Source: Flavobacteriaceae bacterium (GTDB taxonomy: Bacteria > Bacteroidota > Bacteroidia > Flavobacteriales > Flavobacteriaceae). Taken from it: 64,000 nucleotides of DNA. Position numbers and translations under genes: made by a program. Below the pieces are notes generated by a model that saw only the letters and a list, made by a program, of their open reading frames with translations, did not search any database and was not told the origin of the DNA. The stretch covers positions 310,001 through 374,000 of the forward strand of contig JAHEET010000005.1 in NCBI GenBank assembly GCA_024640565.1, given 5' to 3'. Of the stretch, positions 1-9,131 are shown piece by piece (position 1 is the stretch's first letter; every line of letters begins with the position of its first letter).

Positions 1-1
1 C

Positions 2-508
2 AACGAACGAAATTCCATTCGCCCTACCTTGGACGTCAATGGAATATGGGGAGGCTATATGGGCGAAGGTGCAAAAACCGTAATTGCCAGCAAAGCCTTC
101 GCAAAAATATCAATGCGTTTGGTACCCAACCAAGATTGGAGAAACATCACAGAATTGTTTAAAAATCATTTTGAAAGCATCGCGCCAAAATCGGTTTCCG
201 TAAAAGTTACCCCACACCATGGCGGACAAGGCTATGTAACTCCAATAGATACCATTGCCTACAAAGCGGCAAGCAATGCCTATGAAACCACTTTTGGAAA
301 AACACCTATTCCACAAAGAAGTGGAGGTTCGATTCCAATTGTTGCCCTATTTGAACAAGAACTCAAAAGCAAAACCATTCTGATGGGCTTTGGATTGGAC
401 TCTGATGCCATCCATTCTCCAGATGAGCATTTTGGGATTTGGAATTACTTAAAAGGCATCGAAACCATTCCTCATTTTTACAAAAACTTTACCGAGTTAT
501 CTAAATAA
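2..508 (+). CDS. M20 family metallopeptidase, C-terminal part
   Basis: The reading frame is open from the window edge, so only the last 168 residues are visible. It carries the C-terminal half of an M20 (CNDP/ArgE/DapE-like) dipeptidase: the lid/dimerisation segment with RPTLDVNGIWGG and the ISMRLVPNQD strand, then the return to the catalytic domain with a late histidine in DAIHSPDEHFG, the position where this family has a zinc-site histidine. The family cleaves dipeptides or deacylates amino acids with two zinc ions, usually in the cytoplasm. An internal TTG at 29 is not a start, because conserved sequence continues upstream of it. An M1 aminopeptidase follows 21 bases downstream, so the two may form a peptide-degradation pair. 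Confidence 0.9.
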   Translation, partial: NERNSIRPTLDVNGIWGGYMGEGAKTVIASKAFAKISMRLVPNQDWRNITELFKNHFESIAPKSVSVKVTPHHGGQGYVTPIDTIAYKAASNAYETTFGKTPIPQRSGGSIPIVALFEQELKSKTILMGFGLDSDAIHSPDEHFGIWNYLKGIETIPHFYKNFTELSK

Positions 509-529
509 GTATTTTTAAAAACTTTTGTG

Positions 530-2176
530 ATGAAATACCGTTTTTTTCTTTCTTTCATTTTTGCAGTTTCAAATGTATGCTGCTTGCAAGCACAAGGCCT
601 ATTGGGTGAAAAAATGATTTTCACCCAACAAGATACTTTACGTGGAAGCATTACGCCCGAAAGAATTTGGTGGGATGTAACTTACTATCATTTGGATTTA
701 GAAGTGGTTCCAGACGAGAAATTCATCACTGGAAAAAACACCATTACCTATAAGGTCTTGTCAGAATACCAAATTTTGCAAGTCGATTTACAAGCACCTT
801 TAACCATTTCAAAGGTCACCCAAGACGGCAAAGAACTGGAGGTTGTTCATTTGGGTAATGCGCATTTTGTGCAACTGGTAAAGAAGCAAGAAATCGGTAA
901 TTCAGAAAGTATTGTTGTACACTACCAAGGAAACCCTAAAGAAGCGATTAACGCTCCTTGGGATGGTGGCTTTTCATGGAAAAAAGATCGCAACGGCAAT
1001 CATTTTGTCGCCACCTCCTGCCAAGGTTTGGGGGCTAGTGTTTGGTGGCCCTGTAAAGACCATATGTATGATGAGGTTGAAAACATGGACATTAGCGTTA
1101 CGGTTCCTAGCAATTTGATGGACATTTCCAACGGAAAACTAAAAGAAATTGTGGATCATGGCGCAACGAAAACCTTTCATTGGACGGTAAAAAACCCCAT
1201 CAACAATTATGGTGTGAATGTAAATATTGGTGACTACGTACATTTTTCGGAGGTGTATCAAGGTGAAAAAGGAGCCTTAGACATGGATTATTTTGTCTTG
1301 AGAGACCATCTTAAAAAAGCCAAAAAACATTTTAAAGATGCGCCAAAAATGATGAAGGCTTTTGAGCATTGGTTTGGTCCCTATCCATTTTATGAAGACG
1401 GTTTTAAATTGGTAGAGGTACCCTATCTGGGCATGGAACACCAAAGTTCTGTAACCTATGGGAATCAATATAAAAAAGGTTATCTGGGAAGGGATTTATC
1501 GAGAACAGGCTGGGGATTAAAATTTGATTTTATTATTGTTCATGAAGCTGGACACGAATGGTTTGCAAACAATATTACCAATAAAGACATTGCTGACATG
1601 TGGATTCATGAAAGCTTTACCAACTATTCTGAAAGCTTGTTTTTAGACTATTATTATGGCAAAAAAGCGGCTTCTGAATATGTGATTGGGTTGCGCAGAT
1701 CGATTGCAAACCAACACCCAATAATTGGCCAATACGATGTTAATAGCGAAGGTTCTTCAGACATGTACAATAAGGGTGGAAATCTATTACACACCTTAAG
1801 ACAGTTGTTAAACAATGACGAAAAATGGCGGAACATTCTAAGAAAAATGAATGCTGTTTTTTATCATCAAACGGTAACAACTGTTCAAATTGAGAATTTT
1901 TTAAGCACTGAAATAGGCATTGATTTAACAGCAGTTTTCGATCAATATTTAAGGGATGTTAGCATTCCAACTTTTGAATTTCAATTTCAAAACGGGATGC
2001 TGTCCTATAAATGGACAAACGTTGTAGAGGATTTTAAAATGCCCCTAAGAATTTTTATCAATAAAAAACCAATGTGGTTGTATCCGACTTCGAAAATTCA
2101 AACAAAAAAGATACAGGGTGCAAAATTGGTTTTTGAAGTAGATCCCAATTTCTATATTTACACAAAAACCAAATAA
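530..2176 (+). CDS. M1 family metallopeptidase (secreted)
   Basis: A zinc aminopeptidase of the M1 (gluzincin) family. The N-terminus is a signal peptide (FFLSFIFAVSNVCCLQAQ). The zinc motif HEAGH is at about residues 338-342 and the third ligand glutamate is 19 residues later in WIHESFTNYSES. A GMEH segment near residue 301 stands where the family has its GAMEN substrate-binding motif. At 548 residues it has the N-terminal beta domain and catalytic domain but lacks the long C-terminal helical domain, as in LTA4-hydrolase-like bacterial members. I chose ATG 530 over the in-frame GTG at 527. It probably trims peptides in the periplasm or outside the cell. It follows the M20 peptidase closely and ends at a bidirectional terminator. 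Confidence 0.92.
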   Translation: MKYRFFLSFIFAVSNVCCLQAQGLLGEKMIFTQQDTLRGSITPERIWWDVTYYHLDLEVVPDEKFITGKNTITYKVLSEYQILQVDLQAPLTISKVTQDGKELEVVHLGNAHFVQLVKKQEIGNSESIVVHYQGNPKEAINAPWDGGFSWKKDRNGNHFVATSCQGLGASVWWPCKDHMYDEVENMDISVTVPSNLMDISNGKLKEIVDHGATKTFHWTVKNPINNYGVNVNIGDYVHFSEVYQGEKGALDMDYFVLRDHLKKAKKHFKDAPKMMKAFEHWFGPYPFYEDGFKLVEVPYLGMEHQSSVTYGNQYKKGYLGRDLSRTGWGLKFDFIIVHEAGHEWFANNITNKDIADMWIHESFTNYSESLFLDYYYGKKAASEYVIGLRRSIANQHPIIGQYDVNSEGSSDMYNKGGNLLHTLRQLLNNDEKWRNILRKMNAVFYHQTVTTVQIENFLSTEIGIDLTAVFDQYLRDVSIPTFEFQFQNGMLSYKWTNVVEDFKMPLRIFINKKPMWLYPTSKIQTKKIQGAKLVFEVDPNFYIYTKTK

Positions 2177-2205
2177 AAAAAAGCCGCTTGGCGGCTTTTT
2201 TTTTA
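2177..2205. terminator. Bidirectional intrinsic terminator
   Basis: A 7-bp stem (AAGCCGC / GCGGCTT) with a TTG loop, flanked by A and T runs on both sides. It lies between the convergent M1 peptidase and cyclophilin genes and can serve both strands. Confidence 0.85.
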
Positions 2206-2829
2206 TTTGATAAGATAGGCTTTGATGATGTAATCTACTTTTGGATATTTTTCTCTTAAAAACGCATTTCCAAATTTATTTATTTTTCCTTGTTGGGTAC
2301 CTAGCCGGTCTCCATAACCGTCATAGAATTTCAATACATTGTCTTTCCCTGCTGTTATTTTTGCAACTGCTGGAAAACCAACAACTCCAGAATAATCTGC
2401 CGTATCCAAACGGTTGTTGTCTTTTAAATTGATAAATATTTGATTGGATCTTGTTTTAACAGCACCTCTTGCAAACGAAATGGTCATGGCATCGTTTTTT
2501 AGGACTACTGGCTCGTCTTCAATGCCTTCTCTCCAGCTGGCATTGATTAAAGAATCATTGTGAATTCCAAACTGGGCAACAAAGTTGGGCACTACTCTAT
2601 AAATTGCAACATCGTTATAATAGCCATATTTTATTAGTTGATACAAACGATCAACTCCTTTGGGAGACCAGACTCTTTTAGCTTCAATATCAAAGTTCCC
2701 CTGAGTGGTTTCAAACCTTGCCTTAAAAGTTTCTGGCGCTTTTTTATCCAACCATTTCTGATTGAATTTCTTTGTAGTACAAGAGACAGCTACTAGTAGG
2801 ACTATGACTAAAATTAATTTTATTTTCAT
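2203..2829 (-). CDS. Cyclophilin-type peptidylprolyl isomerase lipoprotein
   Basis: A 208-residue protein beginning MKIKLILVIVLLVAVSC, a lipoprotein signal peptide with the lipidated cysteine at residue 17, so it is expected to be membrane-anchored in the periplasm. The rest is a cyclophilin domain: GNFDIEAKRVWSPKGVDRLYQL resembles the opening strand and helix, followed by FYRVVPNF-like (IYRVVPNFVAQFG) and an ISFARG segment in the position of the family's SMA(R/N)-type active-site strand. It catalyses proline cis/trans isomerisation during protein folding. An upstream in-frame start at 2865 exists, but it would put 12 charged residues before the signal peptide, so I prefer 2829. It is transcribed alone toward the terminator at 2177. 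Confidence 0.88.
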   Translation of the reverse strand: MKIKLILVIVLLVAVSCTTKKFNQKWLDKKAPETFKARFETTQGNFDIEAKRVWSPKGVDRLYQLIKYGYYNDVAIYRVVPNFVAQFGIHNDSLINASWREGIEDEPVVLKNDAMTISFARGAVKTRSNQIFINLKDNNRLDTADYSGVVGFPAVAKITAGKDNVLKFYDGYGDRLGTQQGKINKFGNAFLREKYPKVDYIIKAYLIK

Positions 2830-3010
2830 GGTTTTTATTGTTTTTTGCACTGCTATTTTGATCAAATATAAGTAAAGAAATTTTGAGAATTACAGAAAAC
2901 GATGCTTGTCTTTTCAATGGGGTTTTCATTTCTAATTTCTGTAAAGAAAAAAGGGTTGTGCTTAAATGAATTGAACAGGTGCGTTAGCAATTGAACCTTT
3001 GGTATGAACG

Positions 3011-3030
3011 CTCCCGCTTTTGAGCGGGAA
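3011..3030. other. GC-rich hairpin of unknown role
   Basis: TCCCGCT and AGCGGGA form a perfect 7-bp stem with a short loop in an otherwise AT-rich spacer (2830-3074). It lies downstream of the PhnA-like gene in its direction of transcription. There is no T-run directly after the stem, so it is a weak terminator candidate; a repetitive extragenic element or RNA structure is equally possible. Confidence 0.4.
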
Positions 3031-3074
3031 GTGAGAGTAGAAAGCGGAACCTGAAAGGGAGCACCAGCAAAAAA

Positions 3075-3674
3075 CTACTCTTTATCGGGCATTTTTTTTA
3101 CATAATCGGTAATGATTACAATTTGTGTAGCGCCCACTTTTCCTTCAATATATTTCGCATTTTCATGATCTAAGGAAATTCTACGCACGGCAGTTCCTTG
3201 TTTGGCAATCAAACTGGATCCTTTTACTTTTAAATCTTTGATTAATACCACTGTATCACCTGCTTGTAAAATAGCTCCGTTTGCATCCCTATGGATTATT
3301 TTTTCACTGTCGTCTAAATGATCTCCTGATTCTTTTGCAAAACGCAAATCGGCATCTTCCAGATACATCATATCCAACAAATCTTTGGGCCAACCTTCAT
3401 TTCGTAATCGAGATAATAAACGCCAAGCAACTACTTTTACAGCGCTATGCTCGCTCCACATTGCGTCATTCAAACACCGCCAATGATTTGCTTCCGTAGC
3501 TTCTGGATTGTCTATTTGTGTGATACATGTTTCACAAGCCAAAAAACTTCCATCTACACCGCTTCGATCGGAGGCAATCGTTGGTTTTACTTCATAAATG
3601 GATAGTAGCTCTTTTGAGGAACACAATTCGCATTGATTCCCACTTCTATTTTCTAACGCTTGCTGTAAACTCAT
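3075..3674 (-). CDS. PhnA domain-containing zinc-ribbon protein
   Basis: A 199-residue protein of the PhnA/YjdM family. The N-terminal part has a zinc-ribbon with CELC (residues 15-18) and CETC (about residues 48-51). The C-terminal 70 residues form the PhnA domain, recognised from AGDTVVLIKDLKVKGS and the closing strand IEGKVGATQIVI. The name comes from alkylphosphonate operons, but the E. coli protein is not needed for phosphonate breakdown and its role is unsettled. The middle segment (about residues 60-125) is longer than in the short 110-residue versions. It lies downstream of the adenine deaminase gene on the same strand (79-base gap), with no obvious functional link. Confidence 0.85.
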   Translation of the reverse strand: MSLQQALENRSGNQCELCSSKELLSIYEVKPTIASDRSGVDGSFLACETCITQIDNPEATEANHWRCLNDAMWSEHSAVKVVAWRLLSRLRNEGWPKDLLDMMYLEDADLRFAKESGDHLDDSEKIIHRDANGAILQAGDTVVLIKDLKVKGSSLIAKQGTAVRRISLDHENAKYIEGKVGATQIVIITDYVKKMPDKE

Positions 3675-3753
3675 GGTGATTTTAGGTTGTTATGGACAAA
3701 AGTAGTGTTTTAAATACGATTTTTAAGGTCGTTTTAGGAGGCTTGTTTATGGC

Positions 3754-5373
3754 TTATATTTCTAGCGAGGTCCAAGTAAACGAATTGCCGTCAAACAAGC
3801 CTTTGTCGGATAATTTTAGAGCGGGTATCACCAACAATGCCATAAATGACAACGTCATATAGGGCGCTCGCAAAGTACTTCCCATTTTCTTAGCCATGGC
3901 ATCTAATGTTGCATAAGCCTCGCCAATTTCTTGTGCAGACTTGTCGGACATAATTCCTGCTACTGGCAAGGGGACTATTTTTTCTTCTGAATCGGTAACG
4001 GCGCAAACACCTCCCTTATTTTCAATAATTAAATTTACCGCTTTGCTAAGGGCTTCATCAGATACACCTACGGCGATAATATTGTGGGAATCGTGTCCTA
4101 CCGAACTGGCAATAGCGCCCTCTTTTAAGCCAAAATTCTTAATAAATGCTATGGCTGGTTTTTCGTTTTTATAGCGATTTACAACGGTCATTTTTAAAAC
4201 ATCTGTTGAAGTATTGGAAACCAAGTTCCCCTTTTTAATGAGGCTATTTGCTTCTATTTGATGCGTGACAAGTTCGCCATCCAAGGCTTCAATAACTCTA
4301 ATTCTTTGGGCTGTTGACGGATATTGAAAATCGGAGATCTTCTTTTTATCTGTATCGAAATTATTCAAGACATCAAAAGGTACGTTTTTTACAAAGGAAG
4401 TCCCGTTTTTAGCCACCAATACTCCATTGATATAGGTTGCTAACACCTTAAATTTTTCTAAATCTTCAATGACAATAAAATCGGCGGGATCTCCTTTTTG
4501 CAATAAGCCAACGTCTAATCCGTAATGCTTTACAGGATTTACACAGGCCACTTGCAAGACTTTAAAGATGTCTATTCCTTTTGCCACAGCTCGCTCACAG
4601 AGTTGATTGATGTGCCCAAGGAGTAAATCATCGGGGTGTTTGTCATCGGAACAAAACATCATCTTTTCAAAATGAGTGGGCACTAGATCTATGAGTGCTT
4701 CAAAGTTCTTAGCAGCACTTCCTTCCCTAATAATAATTTTCATTCCTTTTTGCAGCTTTTCCAGTGCTTCGTCATAGGAATAACATTCATGGTCTGTAGA
4801 AATTCCGGCTGCAATGTACTTGCTTACCTCCTCGCCTCTCAAACCTGGCGCATGCCCGTCTATGGGTTTGTGATTGTTTTTTGCGTGCTGCAATTTTGCA
4901 AGCACTTCAGGATCGTCAAACAAAACACCTGGATAATTCATCATTTCTGCCAAGTATTTGATGTCGGGATTTTCCATCATTTTTTTTATGTCCTCAGCAT
5001 CAATGAGGGCTCCTGCGCTTTCAAAGGAAGTTGCTGGTACGCAAGCGGGGGCTCCAAAATTGAATTTCAAGGGTACTTTCTTGCCGTTTTCAATCATAAA
5101 TTCCACACCTTTTACCCCCAAAACATTGGCAATTTCATGGGGGTCAGAAACGGTTGCAACGGTGCCGTGTAGCACTGCAATTTTTGCAAACTCGGAAGGT
5201 ACCAACATGGAACTTTCAATATGAATATGTGCATCTATAAAACCGGGTAATATATAATTTTCTACAGCATGATTTGCGGCATTGATTTGGGTAATTACAC
5301 CCTTTTCAACACAAATTTCACCTTTGTAAATGCGTTTGCCTACAATATCAACTATATTTCCTTGAAGTACCAT
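3754..5373 (-). CDS. ade: Adenine deaminase
   Basis: A 539-residue amidohydrolase of the bacterial AdeC family, which converts adenine to hypoxanthine and ammonia for purine salvage in the cytoplasm. The metal-binding motif DAHIHIESS is at residues 48-55, preceded by the small beta sandwich with ILPGF. Other family landmarks are the [10 protein letters not shown] segment, DGHAPGL, STDHE and [10 protein letters not shown], each carrying expected metal ligands or catalytic residues. The C-terminal third, with VGHDSHN and GGVCAV, is also typical. Length is normal for the family. A TAnnTTTG-like promoter box lies just upstream (5389-5396, minus strand). The gene is divergent from the M23 peptidase gene across a 79-base spacer. 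Confidence 0.95.
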   Translation of the reverse strand: MVLQGNIVDIVGKRIYKGEICVEKGVITQINAANHAVENYILPGFIDAHIHIESSMLVPSEFAKIAVLHGTVATVSDPHEIANVLGVKGVEFMIENGKKVPLKFNFGAPACVPATSFESAGALIDAEDIKKMMENPDIKYLAEMMNYPGVLFDDPEVLAKLQHAKNNHKPIDGHAPGLRGEEVSKYIAAGISTDHECYSYDEALEKLQKGMKIIIREGSAAKNFEALIDLVPTHFEKMMFCSDDKHPDDLLLGHINQLCERAVAKGIDIFKVLQVACVNPVKHYGLDVGLLQKGDPADFIVIEDLEKFKVLATYINGVLVAKNGTSFVKNVPFDVLNNFDTDKKKISDFQYPSTAQRIRVIEALDGELVTHQIEANSLIKKGNLVSNTSTDVLKMTVVNRYKNEKPAIAFIKNFGLKEGAIASSVGHDSHNIIAVGVSDEALSKAVNLIIENKGGVCAVTDSEEKIVPLPVAGIMSDKSAQEIGEAYATLDAMAKKMGSTLRAPYMTLSFMALLVIPALKLSDKGLFDGNSFTWTSLEI

Positions 5374-5388
5374 GCCATCATTTTACAA

Positions 5389-5396
5389 CAAATTTA
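5389..5396 (-). promoter_or_regulatory. Candidate -7 box for ade
   Basis: TAAATTTG on the minus strand fits the flavobacterial TAnnTTTG consensus about 16 bases before the adenine deaminase start. No clear -33 TTG at the usual distance, so confidence is limited. Confidence 0.4.
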
Positions 5397-5452
5397 CAAA
5401 GAATATGCACTGTTTGTGGACGGATTTCTGAACTTTATCTTATTTTTATGAA

Positions 5453-6223
5453 ATGAATACTGCAAGGGCTTTTCAAAACTTTAAAAATAAGTACGGGTAT
5501 ACAATTCACCCAAATTCTGCAAAATTTAAGCAATGGGCTGCAACTGAAACATTTTCGCTAACAACGCTTTTTCCAACGGTAAACAAAAATGAAATTCATC
5601 AGATAGACTTAAGTACGAGTAGCGCATTTATTGGCGGTATTGAAGAATTTAACGATTTAGCATTTTTTCAAAAAAAACTGGAAGCACTTCAAAAAAAGGT
5701 TCCCACAAAAATTATTGCGGGTGGCTATTTGGAAAAGCGTGCGTTGTATACTTCTGCTATTTATAAGAGCGCATCTGACAATGGGTTTGAGCGAAGAAAC
5801 ATTCATCTTGGAGTGGATTTCTGGCTGCCCGAAAACACGCCTGTGCATGCCCTTCTAGAGGGCGAAGTTGTTTGTGTTACAAATGATGCATACCCCAAAG
5901 GATATGGCGGTTTGTTGATCTTAAAACATCAGGTAGCGGACTTTCATTTTTACACTTTGTATGGGCACAACACTGTGCAAAGTGTTCAAAAACATGCGAT
6001 TGGAAGTCGTGTAAAAAAAGGTGCACAAATTGCTGTTTTGGCAAATGCTTCTGAAAACGGGGATTGGGTGCCACACTTGCATTTTGAAATTATGCTGAGC
6101 CGACTCGACTATACAGATGATTTTCCCGGAGTGGCTTTTGAAAGTGAACTTGCCATTTGGAAAAGTATTTGTCCGGATCCAAATTTACTTTTTAAATTGG
6201 AAGGCTTAACTGCGGCCTTATAA
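5453..6223 (+). CDS. M23 family metallopeptidase (LytM domain)
   Basis: A 256-residue protein whose C-terminal half is a LytM/peptidase M23 domain: the zinc ligands are in HLGVD (H118, D122) and HLH (H208, H210), with the LYGH strand at residue 169-172. The fold cleaves peptidoglycan cross-bridges or regulates such cleavage. No signal peptide or membrane segment is visible in the N-terminal 100 residues, which is unusual for an enzyme acting on the cell wall; either it is exported another way or acts on an intracellular substrate. The N-terminal half is not recognised. Its last 6 bases overlap the end of the convergent YjbR-family gene. Confidence 0.87.
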   Translation: MNTARAFQNFKNKYGYTIHPNSAKFKQWAATETFSLTTLFPTVNKNEIHQIDLSTSSAFIGGIEEFNDLAFFQKKLEALQKKVPTKIIAGGYLEKRALYTSAIYKSASDNGFERRNIHLGVDFWLPENTPVHALLEGEVVCVTNDAYPKGYGGLLILKHQVADFHFYTLYGHNTVQSVQKHAIGSRVKKGAQIAVLANASENGDWVPHLHFEIMLSRLDYTDDFPGVAFESELAIWKSICPDPNLLFKLEGLTAAL

Positions 6224-6586
6224 ATGCTTCAGTTCTTGCTGCATTTTTTTGGTCAACCCTTTGACCACCAAATCATAGGAATGATTGATGAGCTCTTCTG
6301 CAAAATCTTGTGAAATATTCCCTGTATTTAGCGCAACCGTATTCCAGTGCTTTTTGCTCATGTGCCAACCTGCTGTAATGTCTTCATAGGAATCTCGGAG
6401 CTCGATGGCTTTTTCTGGATCGCATTTTAGATTCATTTTTGGTACGCCATTCTCCCATGAATCCAACCCAGTTAACAAGAACATTTTTCCCATTACTTTA
6501 AATACCAACGTAACGTTATCAAAAGGAAAATGCGCTGTGACTCCTTTTTTTGCCATACAAAAAATTCGTAATTGTTCTATATGCAT
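6218..6586 (-). CDS. MmcQ/YjbR family DNA-binding protein
   Basis: A 122-residue single-domain protein of the MmcQ/YjbR family. Typical signatures are the opening IEQLRIFCMAKKGV, the KMFLLTG strand, the KCDPEKAIELRDSYEDI segment, and the HMSKKHWNTVAL motif near residues 75-86. Members adopt a double-wing fold thought to bind DNA, but no defined function is established. It lies 8 bases downstream of the alpha/beta hydrolase gene on the same strand, so the two are probably cotranscribed. The 3' end overlaps the M23 peptidase gene by 6 bases tail to tail. Confidence 0.88.
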   Translation of the reverse strand: MHIEQLRIFCMAKKGVTAHFPFDNVTLVFKVMGKMFLLTGLDSWENGVPKMNLKCDPEKAIELRDSYEDITAGWHMSKKHWNTVALNTGNISQDFAEELINHSYDLVVKGLTKKMQQELKHL

Positions 6587-6594
6587 GCTTAAGA

Positions 6595-7545
6595 TTAGTT
6601 ATTTTTATGATGTAAAAATTCATTCAAAACCCTGAGGCTTTCTGTTGGGTTTTCTTCCATTGGTACGTGTCCTGAATTTTGAAGCACTACTAATTTTGAG
6701 TTGGGCAAAAGTGCGTTCATTTTTTTTCCATTCGTTACAGGTATCCAAGTGTCCATTGCACCCCAAATTAATAATGTAGGGGTTTGGAGATTTTGCAACT
6801 GTTCTTTTTTTGAAGCTTCTGACGGAGTGAAATCTATTTTTGCACGGTCTATAAATGCTTTTCGATTTCCTTCTCTGAGTGACAAGTCATGAAAACGGGT
6901 AATCAATGCATCTGTAATCTTAGTGTCGTCTTGATAAACTTGTTTTAGATTGTCTTCAATAATACTTTTGGGTGTGATATATAGAAAAAGCTTGTTTAAA
7001 ACGGGTATTTTTGCCATTTTAAAAATCCAAGGTTGTGGTTTGTTTGTTGGCAACCCACTTGCGTTTACTAAAATGAGTTTCTGTACTTTCTCTGGGTTTT
7101 TTGAAGCATAGTTCCAAGCAATATTCCCCCCTAATGAATTTCCGGCTAAAATCATGGAATCGAGTTTCAATTTAGCAACAAATTCCTGTAAAAAAAGTGT
7201 GTATTTATCAATCGAATAATCCCTGCTTTTATTGGGGCCTGTAAGACCAAAAGCAGGCAAATCCATTCGAATTACCCGGTAATTTTCTTTGAGTTTTAGG
7301 GCCCACTCATCCCAAGTGTGTAGGGAAGAACCGGTTCCATGTATCAATACAATTGGCATTCCTTTTCCTGCTACACGGTAATGTACTTGCATACCGTTTA
7401 TGTCAACAAATTTAGAAAATGAATTGGCATATTTCTCTTTTAATTTTTCTACAGGAATGTCTATATACACAACACTTTTTACTGCTAAAACCAGGAAAAA
7501 TATAAAACCATAAATGGCATATTTTCTTTTATTACTTTTTATCAT
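6595..7545 (-). CDS. Alpha/beta hydrolase, membrane-anchored
   Basis: A 316-residue alpha/beta-hydrolase fold enzyme. A hydrophobic segment at residues 10-28 should anchor it in the inner membrane with the catalytic domain outside. The oxyanion segment LIHGTGSS is at residues 67-74, the nucleophile elbow GNSLGG places the serine at residue 137, the acid is likely the aspartate of WGAMDTWIP, and the histidine is in NSGHVPMEE near the C-terminus. The substrate cannot be inferred; the family includes esterases, haloalkane dehalogenases and C-C hydrolases. Start ATG 7545 sits within the end of a decayed upstream gene (7532-7847), whose promoter may now drive it. YjbR follows 8 bases downstream. 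Confidence 0.88.
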   Translation of the reverse strand: MIKSNKRKYAIYGFIFFLVLAVKSVVYIDIPVEKLKEKYANSFSKFVDINGMQVHYRVAGKGMPIVLIHGTGSSLHTWDEWALKLKENYRVIRMDLPAFGLTGPNKSRDYSIDKYTLFLQEFVAKLKLDSMILAGNSLGGNIAWNYASKNPEKVQKLILVNASGLPTNKPQPWIFKMAKIPVLNKLFLYITPKSIIEDNLKQVYQDDTKITDALITRFHDLSLREGNRKAFIDRAKIDFTPSEASKKEQLQNLQTPTLLIWGAMDTWIPVTNGKKMNALLPNSKLVVLQNSGHVPMEENPTESLRVLNEFLHHKNN

Positions 7546-7847
7546 CGACTAAAATTTTATAACGAATCAGTTTGCTTGTTGTTGCATCATTTTCAAAGGA
7601 TGTAAGCATTAAATTTAATAAATACTCTCCCAGTTACAAAGGCATTTGGGCCCCTAGATAAATTGGGTAATCTGCGAATAACAATAGCGCCTATTTTTAT
7701 TTCTTATTGGTGTTTGTAATTTTTTTTTGAAATTACAAAATGAATATTCATCACTTCTGGCGCCACAGTTACTACTTATGAAACACCTATGAGTTTAGCA
7801 ACATCTATGGCTATTTTTCGTGAATTGTATTCTATAATTGCTTTCAT
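7532..7847 (-). pseudogene. Decayed gene, possibly cyclase family (PF04199-like) remnant
   Basis: This 390-base spacer between hemW and the hydrolase holds three short stretches that read like one broken protein. An ATG at 7847 opens 23 codons (MKAIIEYNSRKIAIDVAKLIGVS) before a TAA, reminiscent of the N-terminus of flavobacterial cyclase-family proteins. Further on come AIVIRRLPN, like an internal strand of that family, and an end fragment LTSFENDATTSKLIRYKI that stops at 7532. Stops and frame changes separate them, and about 500 bases of a normal gene are missing. The family assignment is from memory of typical sequences and is tentative; that it is non-coding now is clear. Confidence 0.35.
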
Positions 7848-7888
7848 GAATAGGGTGCTTTATTTTTTGTAAAGGGTACTTATTGACT

Positions 7889-7917
7889 CAAATATAGGTT
7901 TTTAAAACTAGAATTTC
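7889..7917 (-). promoter_or_regulatory. Flavobacterial-type promoter
   Basis: Minus-strand TATATTTG (7889-7896) matches TAnnTTTG, and a TTG lies 20 bases upstream of it (about 7917). It points into the decayed gene at 7532-7847 and onward to the alpha/beta hydrolase gene. Confidence 0.5.
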
Positions 7918-7934
7918 AAGAACCTGAAACTTGT

Positions 7935-9068
7935 CTAATGCGCATTCAGAAAAAATAAATGGGCAGCGATACCGTCTATTAAAAACGCCCCTTTTTTCGT
8001 GGTTTTTAGCGTATTTCCTTCAACATACAAGAGTTTTTGCTGAATGTATTTTTCTGATTCCTTGTTAATGTGGGATACGTATTTGTTACCAAAATCAGTT
8101 TTAATTTTCTCCAAAGAAACGCCCCAAATCGTTCGTAATCCCGTCATCACATATTCATTGTACCGGTCGGTTACACTCAAGATCTCCCTCTCAATGGGTA
8201 GCGTATTCAAGGCAATTTGTTTGATGTATTTTGAATTATTTCGAACATTCCAACTGCGTTGCCTTCCATCAAAAGAATGTGCAGACGGCCCTATTCCGAG
8301 ATACGATTTCCCCAACCAATAGGCCGTATTATTTTTACTGAAATGGTTTTGTTTTCCAAAATTAGACAATTCATAATGCACAAAATCCGCCTTTTCTAGT
8401 GCGTCTCTTAAGATCTCAAATTGCGCCTGGGCCAAATCGTCATCTACCTTTTCAATTTTCCCTTTTTTAATAAGTGTTTCTAATGCTGTTTTTGGCTCTA
8501 CGGTTAGGGCATAACTTGAAATATGGCGAATGTTAAAACGCAATGCCGTTTGTATATTTTGTTGCCATTCTTCGTGAGTCAATCCTGGAATTCCATAAAT
8601 TAAATCAATCGAAATATTCTCAAAATAGCGGGTGGCAATTTCTAATGATGTATGGGCTTCCGAAGCGGAATGTGCGCGGTTCATGAGGGCTAAATCTTTC
8701 TCAAAAAAAGATTGCACGCCAATGCTTAATCGATTGATGGGCGTATGAGAGAGTGCTTTAATTTTTTCTTCGGACAAATCGTCTGGATTGGCCTCTAGGG
8801 TAATTTCAGGGAAAGCTACAACGGCATGGTGTTCATAAATCGCAGCAATCAAACGGGAAATCTCTTTGGCAGATAACATACTTGGGGTACCACCGCCAAA
8901 ATAAATTGTTTCTAATATTTGGTTGTTCAACTCTTCTTTTCTGAGCTCAATTTCTTTGACCAAACAAGCAATCAACTCCTCTTTCTTTTTTAGGGAGGTA
9001 GAAAAATGAAAGTCGCAATAAAAACAAGCTTGCTTGCAAAACGGGATATGTATGTAAATTCCAGCCAA
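7935..9068 (-). CDS. hemW: Radical SAM heme chaperone HemW
   Basis: A 377-residue radical SAM protein of the HemW family, formerly annotated as oxygen-independent coproporphyrinogen III oxidase-like. The [4Fe-4S] cluster motif is C11, C15, C18 in IPFCKQACFYCDF, followed by IYFGGGTPSML, the SAM-contacting segment, near residues 55-65, and LSIGVQSF. The short N-terminus without the four extra residues found in true HemN supports HemW. The C-terminal winged domain ends in GTIWGVSL-like (LRTIWGVSLEKI) and FLIDGIAAHLF. HemW delivers heme to respiratory enzymes. It is the last gene of the mnmD-ruvC direction of transcription, though a decayed gene lies between ruvC and hemW. Confidence 0.93.
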   Translation of the reverse strand: MAGIYIHIPFCKQACFYCDFHFSTSLKKKEELIACLVKEIELRKEELNNQILETIYFGGGTPSMLSAKEISRLIAAIYEHHAVVAFPEITLEANPDDLSEEKIKALSHTPINRLSIGVQSFFEKDLALMNRAHSASEAHTSLEIATRYFENISIDLIYGIPGLTHEEWQQNIQTALRFNIRHISSYALTVEPKTALETLIKKGKIEKVDDDLAQAQFEILRDALEKADFVHYELSNFGKQNHFSKNNTAYWLGKSYLGIGPSAHSFDGRQRSWNVRNNSKYIKQIALNTLPIEREILSVTDRYNEYVMTGLRTIWGVSLEKIKTDFGNKYVSHINKESEKYIQQKLLYVEGNTLKTTKKGAFLIDGIAAHLFFLNAH

Positions 9069-9131
9069 AATCAGTGATCAATTTTCAATTATCAGAGATT
9101 GGATATTAGGGATCGAATAACCAATAATTAT

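Noticed and set aside
4750..5172. 140-codon plus-strand frame inside adenine deaminase
   Set aside because: Antisense to a strongly conserved enzyme; cysteine/phenylalanine-rich composition typical of a reversed frame.
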